A stretch of 29,911 nt of DNA from a virus. Where the stretch lies: the IMG/VR virus record IMGVR_UViG_3300034198_007619, positions 1-29,911 of that record, one strand, 5' to 3'. The position numbers and the translations under genes are program-made. Below are positions 6,991 to 16,655 of the stretch, in pieces (the stretch's first letter is position 1; every line of letters starts with the position of its first letter). Under the pieces are notes generated by a model. That model was not told the DNA's origin, made no database searches, and saw only the letters and a list, made by a program, of their open reading frames with translations.

Positions 6991-9900
6991 TATCCCTTGT
7001 ATTGGTGTAAACACTCCATTTGATGTAAAGGTATGTATAGTATCTCCACCACTTTGTGTAATAGTTCCACCTGTTGCTTTTTGTGAGCCAGGGTATCTGA
7101 TAATTACTATACCATTTACTGCTCTAGTATTTACTGAACTTGCTGCCCACTCTCCTCTACCTCCACTACCAACTTCAGTATTAATAACACCAGGATTAGA
7201 TGTTCTACCATTACCACCTTTTGAATATGTAGTTAATGTTCCTGATATAGAAGATGTTCTACCTATTCCACCATTATTACCTTGTCCAGCATTACCAACA
7301 CCACCAGCTCCTCCACCACCAGCGGCATCAGAGTTTTGAACAAGACCTACACCACCTGCGAATCCTTGTCCGGCTACTCCTGTCAATGCAGTGTTATCAC
7401 CAGTCAATCCCGTTGCACCACCGCCTGAGCCACCATTACTACCTCTATTTATTGAATTGAATGGAGGAGTAACATCATAAACTGCAGAGCCTCCGCCACC
7501 ACCAAATGCTAATACATCAAAACCAATTGATGAATTACCACCACTAGCTCCTGCGAATCTATCTCCTGATCTATTTCCACCCGTTCCAACAGTTATTTGG
7601 TAACTTCCGCTTGTTTGGAATATAATGCTTCCACTTAAGAATCCACCTGCTCCACCGCCACAAACATCAGATACGTTTCCTAAAGTATATATTGTAGAGT
7701 TTATGTAACCACCTTGTCCTCCACCTGCTACTGCTAAATAAGAAGCTGATATTGGAGTATATGGAGGTATATAAGGATATACCACAATCACTCTACCACT
7801 ACCACCTGCGTATCCACGAGTATCAGTTCCAACTACTCTAGTTCCAGCTGAAGCTCCACCACCTTGTCCATTTCTACCATCTCTACCTACTCCTAATCTA
7901 CTTTTTGAACCACCTGAAGTAATTTCTTGTCTTGTAGAACCATCCCAAGCTATAGCTGTGTTACCACCACCTCCAGCGAAATCGGTTGATCTAACATAAT
8001 CATCAAATCCTGGATTAAATCCGTTAACTAAAGCACCTAATTCAAAGAATGCTCCTTTACCTCCAATAGATGTATTTGCAGAACCTGTAGATATGTAACT
8101 ACCTCCTCCGCCACCAGAGTTAGGACCTGTAACATTACCACCTGCAAATCCTTGATTTAATGTTCCACTACCACCAGTTGCTGATGATAAGCTACTATCA
8201 GAGTTAGCACCACCGCCTGAACCGCCTGAACTACCATTATTAGTTCCAATAGTAATACTTCTACTATAATATCCAGCTTTACCACCACCTATTGCTACCC
8301 AAGTTGGTGTGAATTGAGAATTACCACCATTTGTAGAAGGAACAAAAACACCACCAGAACCATTACTAAATGGAGTTCCACCTGAACCAACTTGTGCTGT
8401 ATAATTATTTTGAGTTAATGTTATGTTGTTACGATAGATAATACCTCCACCGCCACCACCAGCGTTTTGTCCACCTGCTCCACCACCTGCTACAACTAAT
8501 ATCTGAGCTTGGTTAGTGAAACCTGATTGAACTGATAATGTGCCAGATGTTGTAAAGTCATGGTATTGATATTCTATACCACCAGATACGAATCTTCCAA
8601 CTCTTCCACCTGTTGCAGTTATAGGAGTTGTATTATTTACAGTGAAATCAAAATTACAATTTACAGTCGTAGTAGTTGTCGTAGTTGGCGGCAACGTAGT
8701 AGTTGTAGTTGTAGATGTTGTAGTTGTAGATGTAGTAGTAGTTGTCGGTGCAATGTTAATTGGTAAGAAACAGCTGCTTGAACAACTTCCTACAGTTGTT
8801 GCTATATTACTTCCTGCTGATAAACTTTGTGGTTTAACACAAATTACTCTCGTTGCGCCAGGTGCTAATATACCATTTAAAGTTGCGTTACATTGTGTAT
8901 CGTTACAAGCAACATATTGGAATGTTTGGTTAACACCTGTTGGATTGAATAAAGAAACACTTTGACAAGTCGAAGGTGTTTGGCTACATGTAGTTCCTAA
9001 ATTAGTAAGTGTTACGTTAGGACTTGTTGTAGATATTAAGTTATTATATACACATAAGTTATACTGCGTATTAGCAGGTATAAAGAATGATTGAGAAACT
9101 GAAGTTCCACAAGGTGTATAAATTAATGAACCATTTCCAGCTCCATTAGTAACTCTATACGTTCTACATAAATTTGCAACTGTTGTGGTTGTAGTAGTTG
9201 GAGCCGCACATAGTGGATTACAAGTATCAGAAACCGAAACAGGCACAATTGTTGTTGCTAAAGATGCTGTTGAAAGTTCAATAGGACGGAATATATTACC
9301 ATTCTCAATTCTATAGTATTTGTTTATTATTAATTCAGAACCCTGAATAGTAGTAAAGCTTTGTAATACACAACCTCCACCTGAACAAAGATAAAACTCA
9401 GCTCTATACTTAACCAAAGGTAAAGTTGTAGTACTTGTTGTACTCGTTGTTGATGTAGTTGTAGTTATAGGTGCAATAGATGAACTGAATGAGAAATCAC
9501 ACTCATTAGTTACCGGCTCTACATTTGCAGATTCTCTTAAAATTGGACCTAATAATTGTATCTTACACTCACCATTTTTAAGTGAATAATCATTGATGGC
9601 CCTTAAATGATAATAGTTCCCACGGAACTCTACAATATCATTCAACTCCATCTTAAAATAATCAGCCAAAGGAATAATGGCTGAAGCGTTTAGTAAACGT
9701 GTTCGTGGGTTATAAAGTAACTCTACATAATCTTCCCAGTATTGTGTATAAAGAGATGCCGTTGGTTGAACACCATACGGAGCTTCCTCATTAAAGAATA
9801 AAAGTGAAAGTGATGAAGTAGTTGTATTAGCACCTGAGTAGTTATCAAAATATGGAAATGCTTCTAACGCCTCATTTGTAGCTAGGGTTCTAGAACCTGA

Positions 9901-10026
9901 TGCTACATAGTATGGTTCACATGCTTTTAAACCATTATAAAACATTATACGTGGCTGAACCCTAGCAGGTTGATAATCTACTGAGGATATATAAGTTGGT
10001 ATATATATTCTTTGTTTAGTTGACAT
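6988..10026 (-). CDS. Large tail-tip adhesin: N-terminal tail domain, Cys modules, two Gly-rich domains
   Basis: The 1012-residue protein has a unique N-terminal domain (1-165, aromatic-rich, LYTQYWEDYVELLYNPRTRLL at 92-112) that probably anchors it to the tail tip made by the two preceding genes. Thr-rich linkers at 187-202, 276-283 and 427-455 separate Cys-containing modules (about 207-274 and 284-420) that share the C...C...C...C layout of the next protein. Two long Gly/Ser/Asn-rich domains follow (about 504-755 and 766-995), each opening with VVAGGGAGG or AVAGGGQGG and ending in VIVVYP or IVIIRYPG. They match the Gly-rich domain of phage adhesins (Gly_rich_2-like). It ends GGDTIHTFTSNGVFTP, also typical. 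The likely role is receptor binding. Confidence 0.8.
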   Translation of the reverse strand: MSTKQRIYIPTYISSVDYQPARVQPRIMFYNGLKACEPYYVASGSRTLATNEALEAFPYFDNYSGANTTTSSLSLLFFNEEAPYGVQPTASLYTQYWEDYVELLYNPRTRLLNASAIIPLADYFKMELNDIVEFRGNYYHLRAINDYSLKNGECKIQLLGPILRESANVEPVTNECDFSFSSSIAPITTTTSTTSTTSTTTLPLVKYRAEFYLCSGGGCVLQSFTTIQGSELIINKYYRIENGNIFRPIELSTASLATTIVPVSVSDTCNPLCAAPTTTTTTVANLCRTYRVTNGAGNGSLIYTPCGTSVSQSFFIPANTQYNLCVYNNLISTTSPNVTLTNLGTTCSQTPSTCQSVSLFNPTGVNQTFQYVACNDTQCNATLNGILAPGATRVICVKPQSLSAGSNIATTVGSCSSSCFLPINIAPTTTTTSTTTTSTTTTTTLPPTTTTTTTVNCNFDFTVNNTTPITATGGRVGRFVSGGIEYQYHDFTTSGTLSVQSGFTNQAQILVVAGGGAGGQNAGGGGGGIIYRNNITLTQNNYTAQVGSGGTPFSNGSGGVFVPSTNGGNSQFTPTWVAIGGGKAGYYSRSITIGTNNGSSGGSGGGANSDSSLSSATGGSGTLNQGFAGGNVTGPNSGGGGGSYISTGSANTSIGGKGAFFELGALVNGFNPGFDDYVRSTDFAGGGGNTAIAWDGSTRQEITSGGSKSRLGVGRDGRNGQGGGASAGTRVVGTDTRGYAGGSGRVIVVYPYIPPYTPISASYLAVAGGGQGGYINSTIYTLGNVSDVCGGGAGGFLSGSIIFQTSGSYQITVGTGGNRSGDRFAGASGGNSSIGFDVLAFGGGGGSAVYDVTPPFNSINRGSNGGSGGGATGLTGDNTALTGVAGQGFAGGVGLVQNSDAAGGGGAGGVGNAGQGNNGGIGRTSSISGTLTTYSKGGNGRTSNPGVINTEVGSGGRGEWAASSVNTRAVNGIVIIRYPGSQKATGGTITQSGGDTIHTFTSNGVFTPIQGI

Positions 10027-10037
10027 ATTCTATATTT

Positions 10038-12146
10038 TTAACATGCTGATATTGGTGATGATGGGAATAATGTTGCATTTGTCACACCACTAACGCAATC
10101 TATAATTTGAGTTTCTTCTTCACAACTTCCTTGTCCACAATCTACATAAGCAGTTCTTGCATACTCAATAAAAGCAGTTGATGCTCCGTAAGGAATAGTT
10201 ATTATTCTACCAACCAATGATGGAGAACCTAAACAAGGAGTAACTGTATATCTTACAGCCACACTAATAGTGCTACCATAGTTAATTGTTGGGTTTCCAT
10301 TTTGGTCTAACACATTAGCAATAGTTCTATAAATAACATCGCTAGGAGGAGAACCAAATGGACAATTTGAAGGTCTAGTATCCCATTCTTGGTCATCAAC
10401 CAATATCTGATAACCTAATGTTAAATCCTGCGAACCAGATACACCCGTTCCTGCTAAATAAATTAAAGGTGATGAAGCAAATGTAGTTTCAACCTCAAAC
10501 TTACCTTGTGAGAAGAAGTTTTGTGTATCGATATAATACTCTTTTCCGTATTCTCTATTTGCAGCTTTACTAAATTGTTGTGATACATAATCATTATCTA
10601 ACCTATCACCGAAGTTTAACTCATTAACAGCTAAGTTGTTAGCTGGAATTACTTCTATCTTTTCATCTAAATTAATGTATCTATTAAAGTCCTTTATCTG
10701 ACCTGTTTTATACCAACTGTTAAATGTCTCAACCACAAACTCATTTCTTCTGGTTTTAGATGGATACATTACAAGGTTAAACTTCTTTTGAATGCCTCTA
10801 ATAAAATCTATCTTTTTAATACCTGTAGTTCCAAATGGCATGTTCTTACCAATGTTCATTAACCATCCTTCACCAACATTACCAGCTTTAGTAATAGAAA
10901 GAGATGATTTTAATTCACCATCCGGGTCTAACATTACACTAAAGTTATTGTTGTATTCGTAATTGTATTCTATAGCAAATCTATAGGCGCCAACTGGTAA
11001 GTAAGCAGTATTAAATTCAGTTGATAGTGTATATTTGGTAGTTTCAGTATTAAGATTTTGTGATACCATTCCACCATATATCTGCTCAAAGTATCTATTG
11101 AAGTTTACCAATGTAGTTATTGATACTGAAGTTCCTGATGAATTCTTTACATGCAATTCAAATGATGGAACACCTCTACCTGCGGTTAACTGAGTTACTT
11201 TGAAGTTAAGCGTTAATTCACCTCTTAATTTAGTTGGATACTCTACATTATAGCTACTATCAGTATTAAATGCTTCATTTGGGTTTGTAAGGATATTATA
11301 ATATGGTAATAATAACGGAGTTCCAGTTACTAATAAGTTATTAGTAGATCCACTAGCTGGCGCTATCTTACCTATTCCGTATGTTTCTAAATTCTCTTCT
11401 GCAAATTCAGGATACTTTAATGAGTTATTGCACAACATATATACGTTATCCAAAAATGGTTCATTAAAGAATGAGCCTGAGTATGTGTATCCGTATTCTT
11501 TAAAAATTGCATCCCATACTTCTTTTACTCTAATAGATGGTTTGAAATCTTGCACAAACATAGAACCTTCACCACTATCAATACCGAAGAACTGCTCTTC
11601 AGGTGAATAAGTTAGCTTTTGTCCATATTCTGCAAGAGGATATACGATAACTCCATTATGAAGATTACCTTCCCAACTACCTGTTATGTTTTCAAAAGAA
11701 GCAATGTGATTGAATTGTGCTAATGAGCTTGTCATATCAGTTAAGTAACTTCTATTAATCTCTCTAGCAAAAGAACTTAATGAACCATAGATGCTTATCT
11801 CATACGAATCAATAAACTTATTAGCAAGAACGTTTACCTTATTTAATTGTAGGTAACCTTGTGCCAAATAGATTCCATCAAAATCTAAGTAAGCTGGAAC
11901 TTTAATGTTAGTTGCAAACGTATCAGGGTTGTATATGGATATATCATAAACGTGTTCAAAGAAAGCGTTATTCTTTTTAGTACCTGGCAAGCTGATTTGT
12001 CTAGTGAAATCAGCCGGCAAGATACCTAAATCAAAAAGCCCTGTTACGTTGTCTGATAGAGTTATATCTTCATCTCTAAAAAGATCTAAGATTTCACCAT
12101 CAGCTACTAATTTAAAACTAAACCCTTGCGTGCTTGTTACTCCCAT
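10038..12146 (-). CDS. Tail tip / baseplate hub-like structural protein
   Basis: The 702-residue protein begins with FSFKLVADGEILDLFRDEDI and continues VTGLFDLGILPADFTRQI-LPGTKKNNAFFEHVYDI (34-70). I recognise this combination from large tail proteins of Bacteroidota phages, placed where tail-tip or hub proteins are coded. DFDGIYLAQGYLQLNKV (88-104) and KVFVSYEISIYG-like strands suggest a hub-type beta domain, and KEVWDAIFKEYGY (207-219) a helical element. The last 100 residues are a Cys-containing module ending in CGQGSCEEETQIIDC. No enzyme motif for cell-wall digestion is visible. Its ATG overlaps the stop of the preceding gene as TAATG, and the adhesin follows 11 bases later, fitting a tip-assembly gene set. 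Confidence 0.75.
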   Translation of the reverse strand: MGVTSTQGFSFKLVADGEILDLFRDEDITLSDNVTGLFDLGILPADFTRQISLPGTKKNNAFFEHVYDISIYNPDTFATNIKVPAYLDFDGIYLAQGYLQLNKVNVLANKFIDSYEISIYGSLSSFAREINRSYLTDMTSSLAQFNHIASFENITGSWEGNLHNGVIVYPLAEYGQKLTYSPEEQFFGIDSGEGSMFVQDFKPSIRVKEVWDAIFKEYGYTYSGSFFNEPFLDNVYMLCNNSLKYPEFAEENLETYGIGKIAPASGSTNNLLVTGTPLLLPYYNILTNPNEAFNTDSSYNVEYPTKLRGELTLNFKVTQLTAGRGVPSFELHVKNSSGTSVSITTLVNFNRYFEQIYGGMVSQNLNTETTKYTLSTEFNTAYLPVGAYRFAIEYNYEYNNNFSVMLDPDGELKSSLSITKAGNVGEGWLMNIGKNMPFGTTGIKKIDFIRGIQKKFNLVMYPSKTRRNEFVVETFNSWYKTGQIKDFNRYINLDEKIEVIPANNLAVNELNFGDRLDNDYVSQQFSKAANREYGKEYYIDTQNFFSQGKFEVETTFASSPLIYLAGTGVSGSQDLTLGYQILVDDQEWDTRPSNCPFGSPPSDVIYRTIANVLDQNGNPTINYGSTISVAVRYTVTPCLGSPSLVGRIITIPYGASTAFIEYARTAYVDCGQGSCEEETQIIDCVSGVTNATLFPSSPISAC

Positions 12147-13381
12147 TAGATTATAAGTTTATATTGCTGACCCCAATCGAAATCAAATGCGTATTGAATT
12201 AATTTATCGTTTACACCAGTCTTAAATACTATAGAATCAGTCTTAATAGTGATAGGTCTTAATTGAGCATCTTGTCCTCCACCATATCCATCACCATAGC
12301 CACCATCCCAAGGTGAACCTGGTGCTCCTTCTACATATATCCAATATATTTCATCTGAAACTAACAATTGCTTAAATATATCATTGTAGTCCTGGTCAAC
12401 ATAATCAGAATTTACTGAAAGTGTTTGTGATGAATCTGAAATATAGTTTAAGGTAGAGCTATCATAGTTTTGGTAACTCAATGATGTTCCTTGCCAACTA
12501 CCTAATTGTGGTTGGTATGTTCTTTTAGTTGCTTGGAATCCTTGTCTATTTACTAAATAAAAATTGAACCAATCAAACTGTCCGTATCTATTCTTCCATT
12601 TAATTCTAATGTTTGGATATTTTTGCTTACAAACATTTTGGAAATATAATGGTCTACCTAAAGGAACAGTATCAATAACCGCTTGTATTTGGAAATCTAA
12701 ATCTTTATAAGCCGGCGCAATTGGCCAACCTGGTTGAATAGGTCCAATAGGTATTTGTTGTATTTGATTAGTTGTTGATAGAGATGATGATAAGTTGTAT
12801 TCAGCTTGTTCTGCAACTTGTCCATTAGCACTTAGTGCTCTATATATAATTTTATTAGGTTGGCTACCACCTGTAGTTCCAACATACACACCCATTGTTC
12901 CAATGTTCTCAGTCAATACTGATTGCGTAGCCGGTCCATCGGTCATTAAAGGCCAGAATGGAGTTTTACTTTGTATTGCCTGTCCGATTGGTTCTTGGAA
13001 TATAGAATATCCATCTACAACCTTATAAGTTGATGATTTTACATGCGAACCTGTAACATAAGCTGAACCATTCCAATACTGCCAGTAGAAATCGGCAGCG
13101 TAGTATTTTACGTTGGATGTGTTAGCTTGTGCTAAATCAGTTAGGGTAGAGTTTAGTATACGTGAAAAATCAAATATACCTCTACCTGATGTGTTGGGAT
13201 ATTTGACAAGTGTATAATCTACTGAACCAGATTGAGTAGGTGTTCCATCCCAATAATACAAATCTGCATAGTATTGGAAGGATGATGAAATTAAAACACC
13301 TCCCGTTTCATTTACCGTAAACACAATAGGGGATTGCGCCGGTGAAACGTTAGCTGGTGTTTGCGTTATTGAAAGTGCCAT
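12146..13381 (-). CDS. Distal tail-like structural protein
   Basis: The 411-residue, beta-rich, aromatic-rich protein (SSFQYYADLYYWDG near 33-46, KYYAADFYWQYWNG near 91-104) is of a type I know from Bacteroidota phages between the neck genes and the tail hub. Position suggests a distal tail (Dit-like) or tail-tip component, but Dit membership cannot be shown by eye. A Gly-rich loop, DGGYGDGYGGGQD, lies near residue 365. It ends with FDFDWGQQYKLII. Its stop overlaps the next start as TAATG. A degenerate version of the late-promoter motif (TCAATA-N15-TGGTTA) is present upstream at about 13393-13429, but I do not count it. Confidence 0.7.
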   Translation of the reverse strand: MALSITQTPANVSPAQSPIVFTVNETGGVLISSSFQYYADLYYWDGTPTQSGSVDYTLVKYPNTSGRGIFDFSRILNSTLTDLAQANTSNVKYYAADFYWQYWNGSAYVTGSHVKSSTYKVVDGYSIFQEPIGQAIQSKTPFWPLMTDGPATQSVLTENIGTMGVYVGTTGGSQPNKIIYRALSANGQVAEQAEYNLSSSLSTTNQIQQIPIGPIQPGWPIAPAYKDLDFQIQAVIDTVPLGRPLYFQNVCKQKYPNIRIKWKNRYGQFDWFNFYLVNRQGFQATKRTYQPQLGSWQGTSLSYQNYDSSTLNYISDSSQTLSVNSDYVDQDYNDIFKQLLVSDEIYWIYVEGAPGSPWDGGYGDGYGGGQDAQLRPITIKTDSIVFKTGVNDKLIQYAFDFDWGQQYKLII

Positions 13382-13434
13382 ATTAGATTCTTTATAACCC
13401 TTTAACCATCCAAAAAGAAAAAGTATTGAATGGT

Positions 13435-13872
13435 CTACTTTTTTGTCTGCATTCTTTTAAATGCTCTATCCATACCAACCTTAATTACAGGTAGGATAGT
13501 ATCATCCACAATACCTTTAATGGCACTATCTATAGCCCTTTTAAGTAGTGGATCATTAGCTGCAGATTCTGCAAATGGTCTAGCTTCCATCTTAGATGTC
13601 CCATCTTCAACATATCTACCATACTCAGCGCCTGGCGGTGCATATTGTAATGCAACTGAGAACGATTGGTTTGGTATTTTAAGCTTAGTAGTAGAACGTG
13701 GTGAGCGAACCAATATCATATTGGAAGCATCGTTAAAGCTACCAACTCTATTGTATAAGTTACCGGTTTTATATGGTGGTTTCTTCCAACCTGATTTACC
13801 ATTAACAATATACAATTGAGCTAATTGCTTATAGGTATCAGCTACTCTTGTTAATTCTGGTAATACAGCCAT
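13435..13872 (-). CDS. HK97 gp10-like neck / head-closure or tail-completion protein
   Basis: This 145-residue basic protein has the size, layout and place of HK97 gp10-like proteins. An N-terminal helix with KTGNLYNRVGSFND (36-49) is followed by strands ending in QYAPPGAEYGRYVEDGTSKMEARPFAESA (about 76-104), then a long C-terminal helix. The YG-x-YVEDGTSKMEARPF stretch is the family hallmark (G-x-x-Y-x-x-x-x-E-x-GT...M-x-x-x-PF). Such proteins join head and tail. Its ATG overlaps the stop of the tail-terminator-like gene as TAATG. Confidence 0.75.
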   Translation of the reverse strand: MAVLPELTRVADTYKQLAQLYIVNGKSGWKKPPYKTGNLYNRVGSFNDASNMILVRSPRSTTKLKIPNQSFSVALQYAPPGAEYGRYVEDGTSKMEARPFAESAANDPLLKRAIDSAIKGIVDDTILPVIKVGMDRAFKRMQTKK

Positions 13873-14393
13873 TATGGATATAGATTAAATAGACATCTTG
13901 GTCTATCGTTGTGTGTAGTTAAATCAAATGTTGCTACCCAACCTGCTAATCCATTTGCGAATTGATCTTTAAATGCTGCACAATTAATATCACCATCAAT
14001 GTCAAAGTTAGTAAAAACATATTGTGTATATGATAGTAAATCGTTTATGATAGCCAATGTGTTAGCATGAATATCTACAACATCATCAGTCCCTTCAAAT
14101 GGAACTACTTCCTTATTATATACACCAACTGATTCGTTATTCTTTAACTTAACCTTATCAGCCACAGTCAATTGGCAAGTATAAACAGTTGTTGAATCTG
14201 CAAATCTTGCATTAGTTATTATAATGTTACCCAATGGATAAGCTGGGAATTCTCTTGTATCTACACTAAATACATCACCTTGCGTTACCTGAATAAGTGA
14301 CGGATGGTTATCCATTATAGTCTTAAAGTAATCTAAGACATTATAATAGAGTGTATAGTTAGTGCCGGTATTATTTATTACATTCAATCCCAT
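13872..14393 (-). CDS. Tail terminator / tail-completion-like protein
   Basis: The 173-residue protein lies between the connector and the gp10-like gene, where tail-terminator or tail-completion proteins are found. It has an N-terminal helix (YYNVLDYFKTIMDNHPSL), a strand with GDVFSVDTREFPAYPLGNIIITNARF (39-64), and ends with GLAGWVATFDLTTHNDRPRCLF, an ending I have seen in the equivalent proteins of Bacteroidota phages (FxLTTHND-x-RC-x-F). It contains no enzyme motif. The role is assigned from position and this pattern, not from a clear domain. Confidence 0.65.
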   Translation of the reverse strand: MGLNVINNTGTNYTLYYNVLDYFKTIMDNHPSLIQVTQGDVFSVDTREFPAYPLGNIIITNARFADSTTVYTCQLTVADKVKLKNNESVGVYNKEVVPFEGTDDVVDIHANTLAIINDLLSYTQYVFTNFDIDGDINCAAFKDQFANGLAGWVATFDLTTHNDRPRCLFNLYP

Positions 14394-14412
14394 ATTATTA
14401 TTTTATTTTATA

Positions 14413-14931
14413 TTACAACTGCAATCCGCCAAAGTATTGGTTACTAAAATCAGGGAATACTTGCGTTAAGTTACCAACTGATTCTAAATACTGAGGTATT
14501 TGGTTTGAATAAGAAATTAGATAGTTCTGAGTTCTTGTTGAATAGAAATCAGCAGAGTTCATAGCCTTATTTAAAAGGTAATCTATTTCGCTCTTAGATG
14601 GTGTCTCACCTTGCTCAGTTCTATACTTAAGTGCACCTTCAGATTTGAATTGGATACCACTAAATGGGATATATTCAACGCATGAATACCAAATAAGCGT
14701 AGGCTTGATGTGGTCATTCATTAGGTCTTGATAATATGGTCCTAATTGGTCAAACGTTCCATCAGCTATCTTCTCTTGCAAGTAATAGAATAGGACAGTT
14801 CCCAATAGGTTCAACATATATTTGTCTTGAGCCGTTCTTACGAATGGTAACAATCTATCTGCATCAATAGCTCCCTGTAATGGAGAATTCTTAATAATAT
14901 CGTTTCTTGTTATAAATAATGGATATGCCAT
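14413..14931 (-). CDS. Head-tail connector protein, DUF6712-like
   Basis: The 172-residue helical protein starts LFITRNDIIKNSPLQGAI, then DADRLLPFVRTAQDKYMLNLLG (23-44), YYQDLMNDHIKPTLIWYSCVEYIPF (66-90) and a region with EIDYLLNKAMNSADFYSTR. This is the pattern of the DUF6712 adaptor proteins, which sit below the portal and continue the DNA channel. It follows the portal gene by 6 bases, as expected for an adaptor. Confidence 0.8.
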   Translation of the reverse strand: MAYPLFITRNDIIKNSPLQGAIDADRLLPFVRTAQDKYMLNLLGTVLFYYLQEKIADGTFDQLGPYYQDLMNDHIKPTLIWYSCVEYIPFSGIQFKSEGALKYRTEQGETPSKSEIDYLLNKAMNSADFYSTRTQNYLISYSNQIPQYLESVGNLTQVFPDFSNQYFGGLQL

Positions 14932-14937
14932 CTTATA

Positions 14938-16230
14938 TTATGATTTAAATGTTTCAAATTCTTGTGAAAACTTCGGTAAACTCATGTGAAAGAATTCCTT
15001 TTCTACTGCTTCCAATCTTGTATCTACAATACCCTCACCACTATCTTCAGTAGTATCAGGGTTTTCCAATTGCTTATTAGTATCATCAGATACTTCATCC
15101 ACAGTTTGACCTGTTTCTTCAGCCTGTTGAGATAATAGAGCCAATGGAGTTAATTGGTCAAAGTATAATTCAGAATCAGGGTATCCACCTTCAGTTAATG
15201 CTGATGCTAATGAACCAATGATTAGATTTTGGAATGGATTTATCGTCATAGATTGAAGAATAGAGAATGCTGTCATCATTTCCTCACTTTGAGAACTAAA
15301 TCCGTTATTTGCCGTTCTAATACCGAATAGAAGCGGCGATGTAACTCTATGAGCTACTAAGATTCTATCTTGTGCGTATTCTGAAACAAACTTATACTTC
15401 TCATGCAGATTATCCGTTTGAATTGTATCGATTGTTGGTTTGTTAGCAGGGTCATCATTAAACGATAACATAAAACGACCAGCGTTTCTTGTGCCTGTAA
15501 ACTTAGATTCGATAATATCTTCGATTGTTTGTCTTTCTTCAGGAGCTGGAACACCATTGTTCATATTCACCATCACTAATGGTAAGAAACCATTTTCAAT
15601 GTTGTTTAAGTGTAGGTTACTTATCTCAGCTTCTACATAAGAAAATTGTAATGCAGAAATCCAATCAGGTAAACTATAATAGTATTTGCCCGGTGTGTAA
15701 TTCTTTATGTAAAGTAACTCCATCTTTTTATTAGAAGTTCCAAATGCTGGAATCTCTTTCTTATTCTTTTGTGCTCTATGGTCAGTCCAATCAGTAGCGT
15801 AGTAGTATGTATCTACTCTTAAACTATCATACAACTTACCTGCTCTGATATTTTGAACAGGAACGTGATACATTTTTACAATTTTAGTATGGTCATCGTT
15901 CCAATATACTTGGAAAGCTGCGTTACCATACAACTTCAAATCGAATGCTACTCTTTTAGTCTCTTCTTGGGGTAATATCTTGTCAAGAATCGCTTGAAAC
16001 TGCGGGTTCTTACTATAGAGTCCTTTACCAAAGATCAAGTCTGAAATCCCTTCTATACATGCCGCATTTGTAGTGGATGTTGTGAAAGCATCAGTAATGT
16101 TTTGGAAGAAATCATCAGCAGATAAAATACCTACAGGCACCCATGCATAACGAGTTTTAGTATCTTCTATTATAATAGGGATGTTTTGTTGTGTTAGTTC
16201 AACTACACTAAAGTTTTGTGCTATTTTCAT
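14938..16230 (-). CDS. Portal protein
   Basis: The 430-residue protein forms the DNA channel at the capsid vertex. Recognisable parts are the N-terminal TTNAACIEGISDLIFGKGLY (53-72), a strand region YGNAAFQVYWNDD followed by MYHVPVQNIRAG (102-131), the crown helix region QTIEDIIESKFTGTRNAGRFML, and HRVTSPLLFGIRTANNGFSSQSEEM near 295-318, a hallmark of PBSX-type portals in Bacteroidota phages. The last 60 residues are acidic and probably flexible. It follows the 119-residue gene by one base and precedes the connector by 6. Being placed after capsid and tail tube is unusual, since portal normally follows terminase. Confidence 0.9.
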   Translation of the reverse strand: MKIAQNFSVVELTQQNIPIIIEDTKTRYAWVPVGILSADDFFQNITDAFTTSTTNAACIEGISDLIFGKGLYSKNPQFQAILDKILPQEETKRVAFDLKLYGNAAFQVYWNDDHTKIVKMYHVPVQNIRAGKLYDSLRVDTYYYATDWTDHRAQKNKKEIPAFGTSNKKMELLYIKNYTPGKYYYSLPDWISALQFSYVEAEISNLHLNNIENGFLPLVMVNMNNGVPAPEERQTIEDIIESKFTGTRNAGRFMLSFNDDPANKPTIDTIQTDNLHEKYKFVSEYAQDRILVAHRVTSPLLFGIRTANNGFSSQSEEMMTAFSILQSMTINPFQNLIIGSLASALTEGGYPDSELYFDQLTPLALLSQQAEETGQTVDEVSDDTNKQLENPDTTEDSGEGIVDTRLEAVEKEFFHMSLPKFSQEFETFKS

Positions 16231-16231
16231 A

Positions 16232-16591
16232 TTAATCTAAAATGATGTATTCGTTATCAGTTACATTGCTAATGTATTGTTCATCTGCAGGAATCTGATT
16301 TATATAATTTGGTTTATCTAATGATTGTGAAGTATATACTTGCAAGCTACCATGCCATATTGAGCCAGTGCCATCAGTTATATAAGCTCTATATTCGTCA
16401 CCAACCGAAGCTGATGCAATAGATGCAGTAAATTGTAGTAATCCTTCGTATGAATCAAACGTATAAGATAGCGATGATGAAGTGTTTACTAAAGTGTACA
16501 TGTTCTGCAAATGTAAAGTTAGGTTAGATGAGCCCGTATTTTCGGTTCTAAAACTAAACAAGTTGCTTCCTGATATGTAATATGCTAACAT
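16232..16591 (-). CDS. Small beta-rich virion-type protein, 119 aa
   Basis: The protein begins with alternating polar and hydrophobic strands (MLAYYISGSNLFSFRTENTG), continues in an Ig-like manner (YEGLLQFTASIASASVGDEYRAYITD), and ends with GSIWHGSLQVYTSQ followed by an exposed tail (NYINQIPADEQYISNVTDNEYIILD). The WHGSLQVY and EQYIS...NEYII parts are patterns I recall in small genes beside portal and capsid genes in related phages. Head decoration or neck functions are possible; no direct proof. It is the first gene after a terminator and a candidate promoter, so it heads the portal-tail transcription unit. Confidence 0.65.
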   Translation of the reverse strand: MLAYYISGSNLFSFRTENTGSSNLTLHLQNMYTLVNTSSSLSYTFDSYEGLLQFTASIASASVGDEYRAYITDGTGSIWHGSLQVYTSQSLDKPNYINQIPADEQYISNVTDNEYIILD

Positions 16592-16613
16592 TAGCTCGTA
16601 TTTAGGTTGAATT

Positions 16614-16651
16614 ATCTAGTACATAACAAAGATATAAGAAGAAATAGTTAA
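16614..16651 (-). promoter_or_regulatory. Candidate phage late promoter, site 4
   Basis: Minus-strand sequence TTAACTA-N11-ATCT-TTGTTA-TGTACTAGAT lies 22 bases before the 119-residue gene and starts right after the terminator's T-run. Both boxes match TAACTA-N15-TTGTTA perfectly. TATCTTTG inside it is an exact Bacteroidota -7 box (TAnnTTTG). Confidence 0.65.
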
Positions 16652-16655
16652 GCAT

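Noticed and set aside
6824-7339. Plus-strand frames opposite the adhesins, fibre and Gly-rich genes (for example 6824-7339, 8642-8965, 22064-22396, 18558-19073)
   Set aside because: They are antisense shadows of low-complexity codons (Val- or Pro-rich translations of Thr, Gly and collagen repeats) and have no independent gene signal.
13393-13429. A degenerate late-promoter-like site (TCAATA-N15-TGGTTA) before the 411-residue tail gene
   Set aside because: Spacing is right but only 9 of 12 box bases match, and it partly resembles the motif by A/T content.
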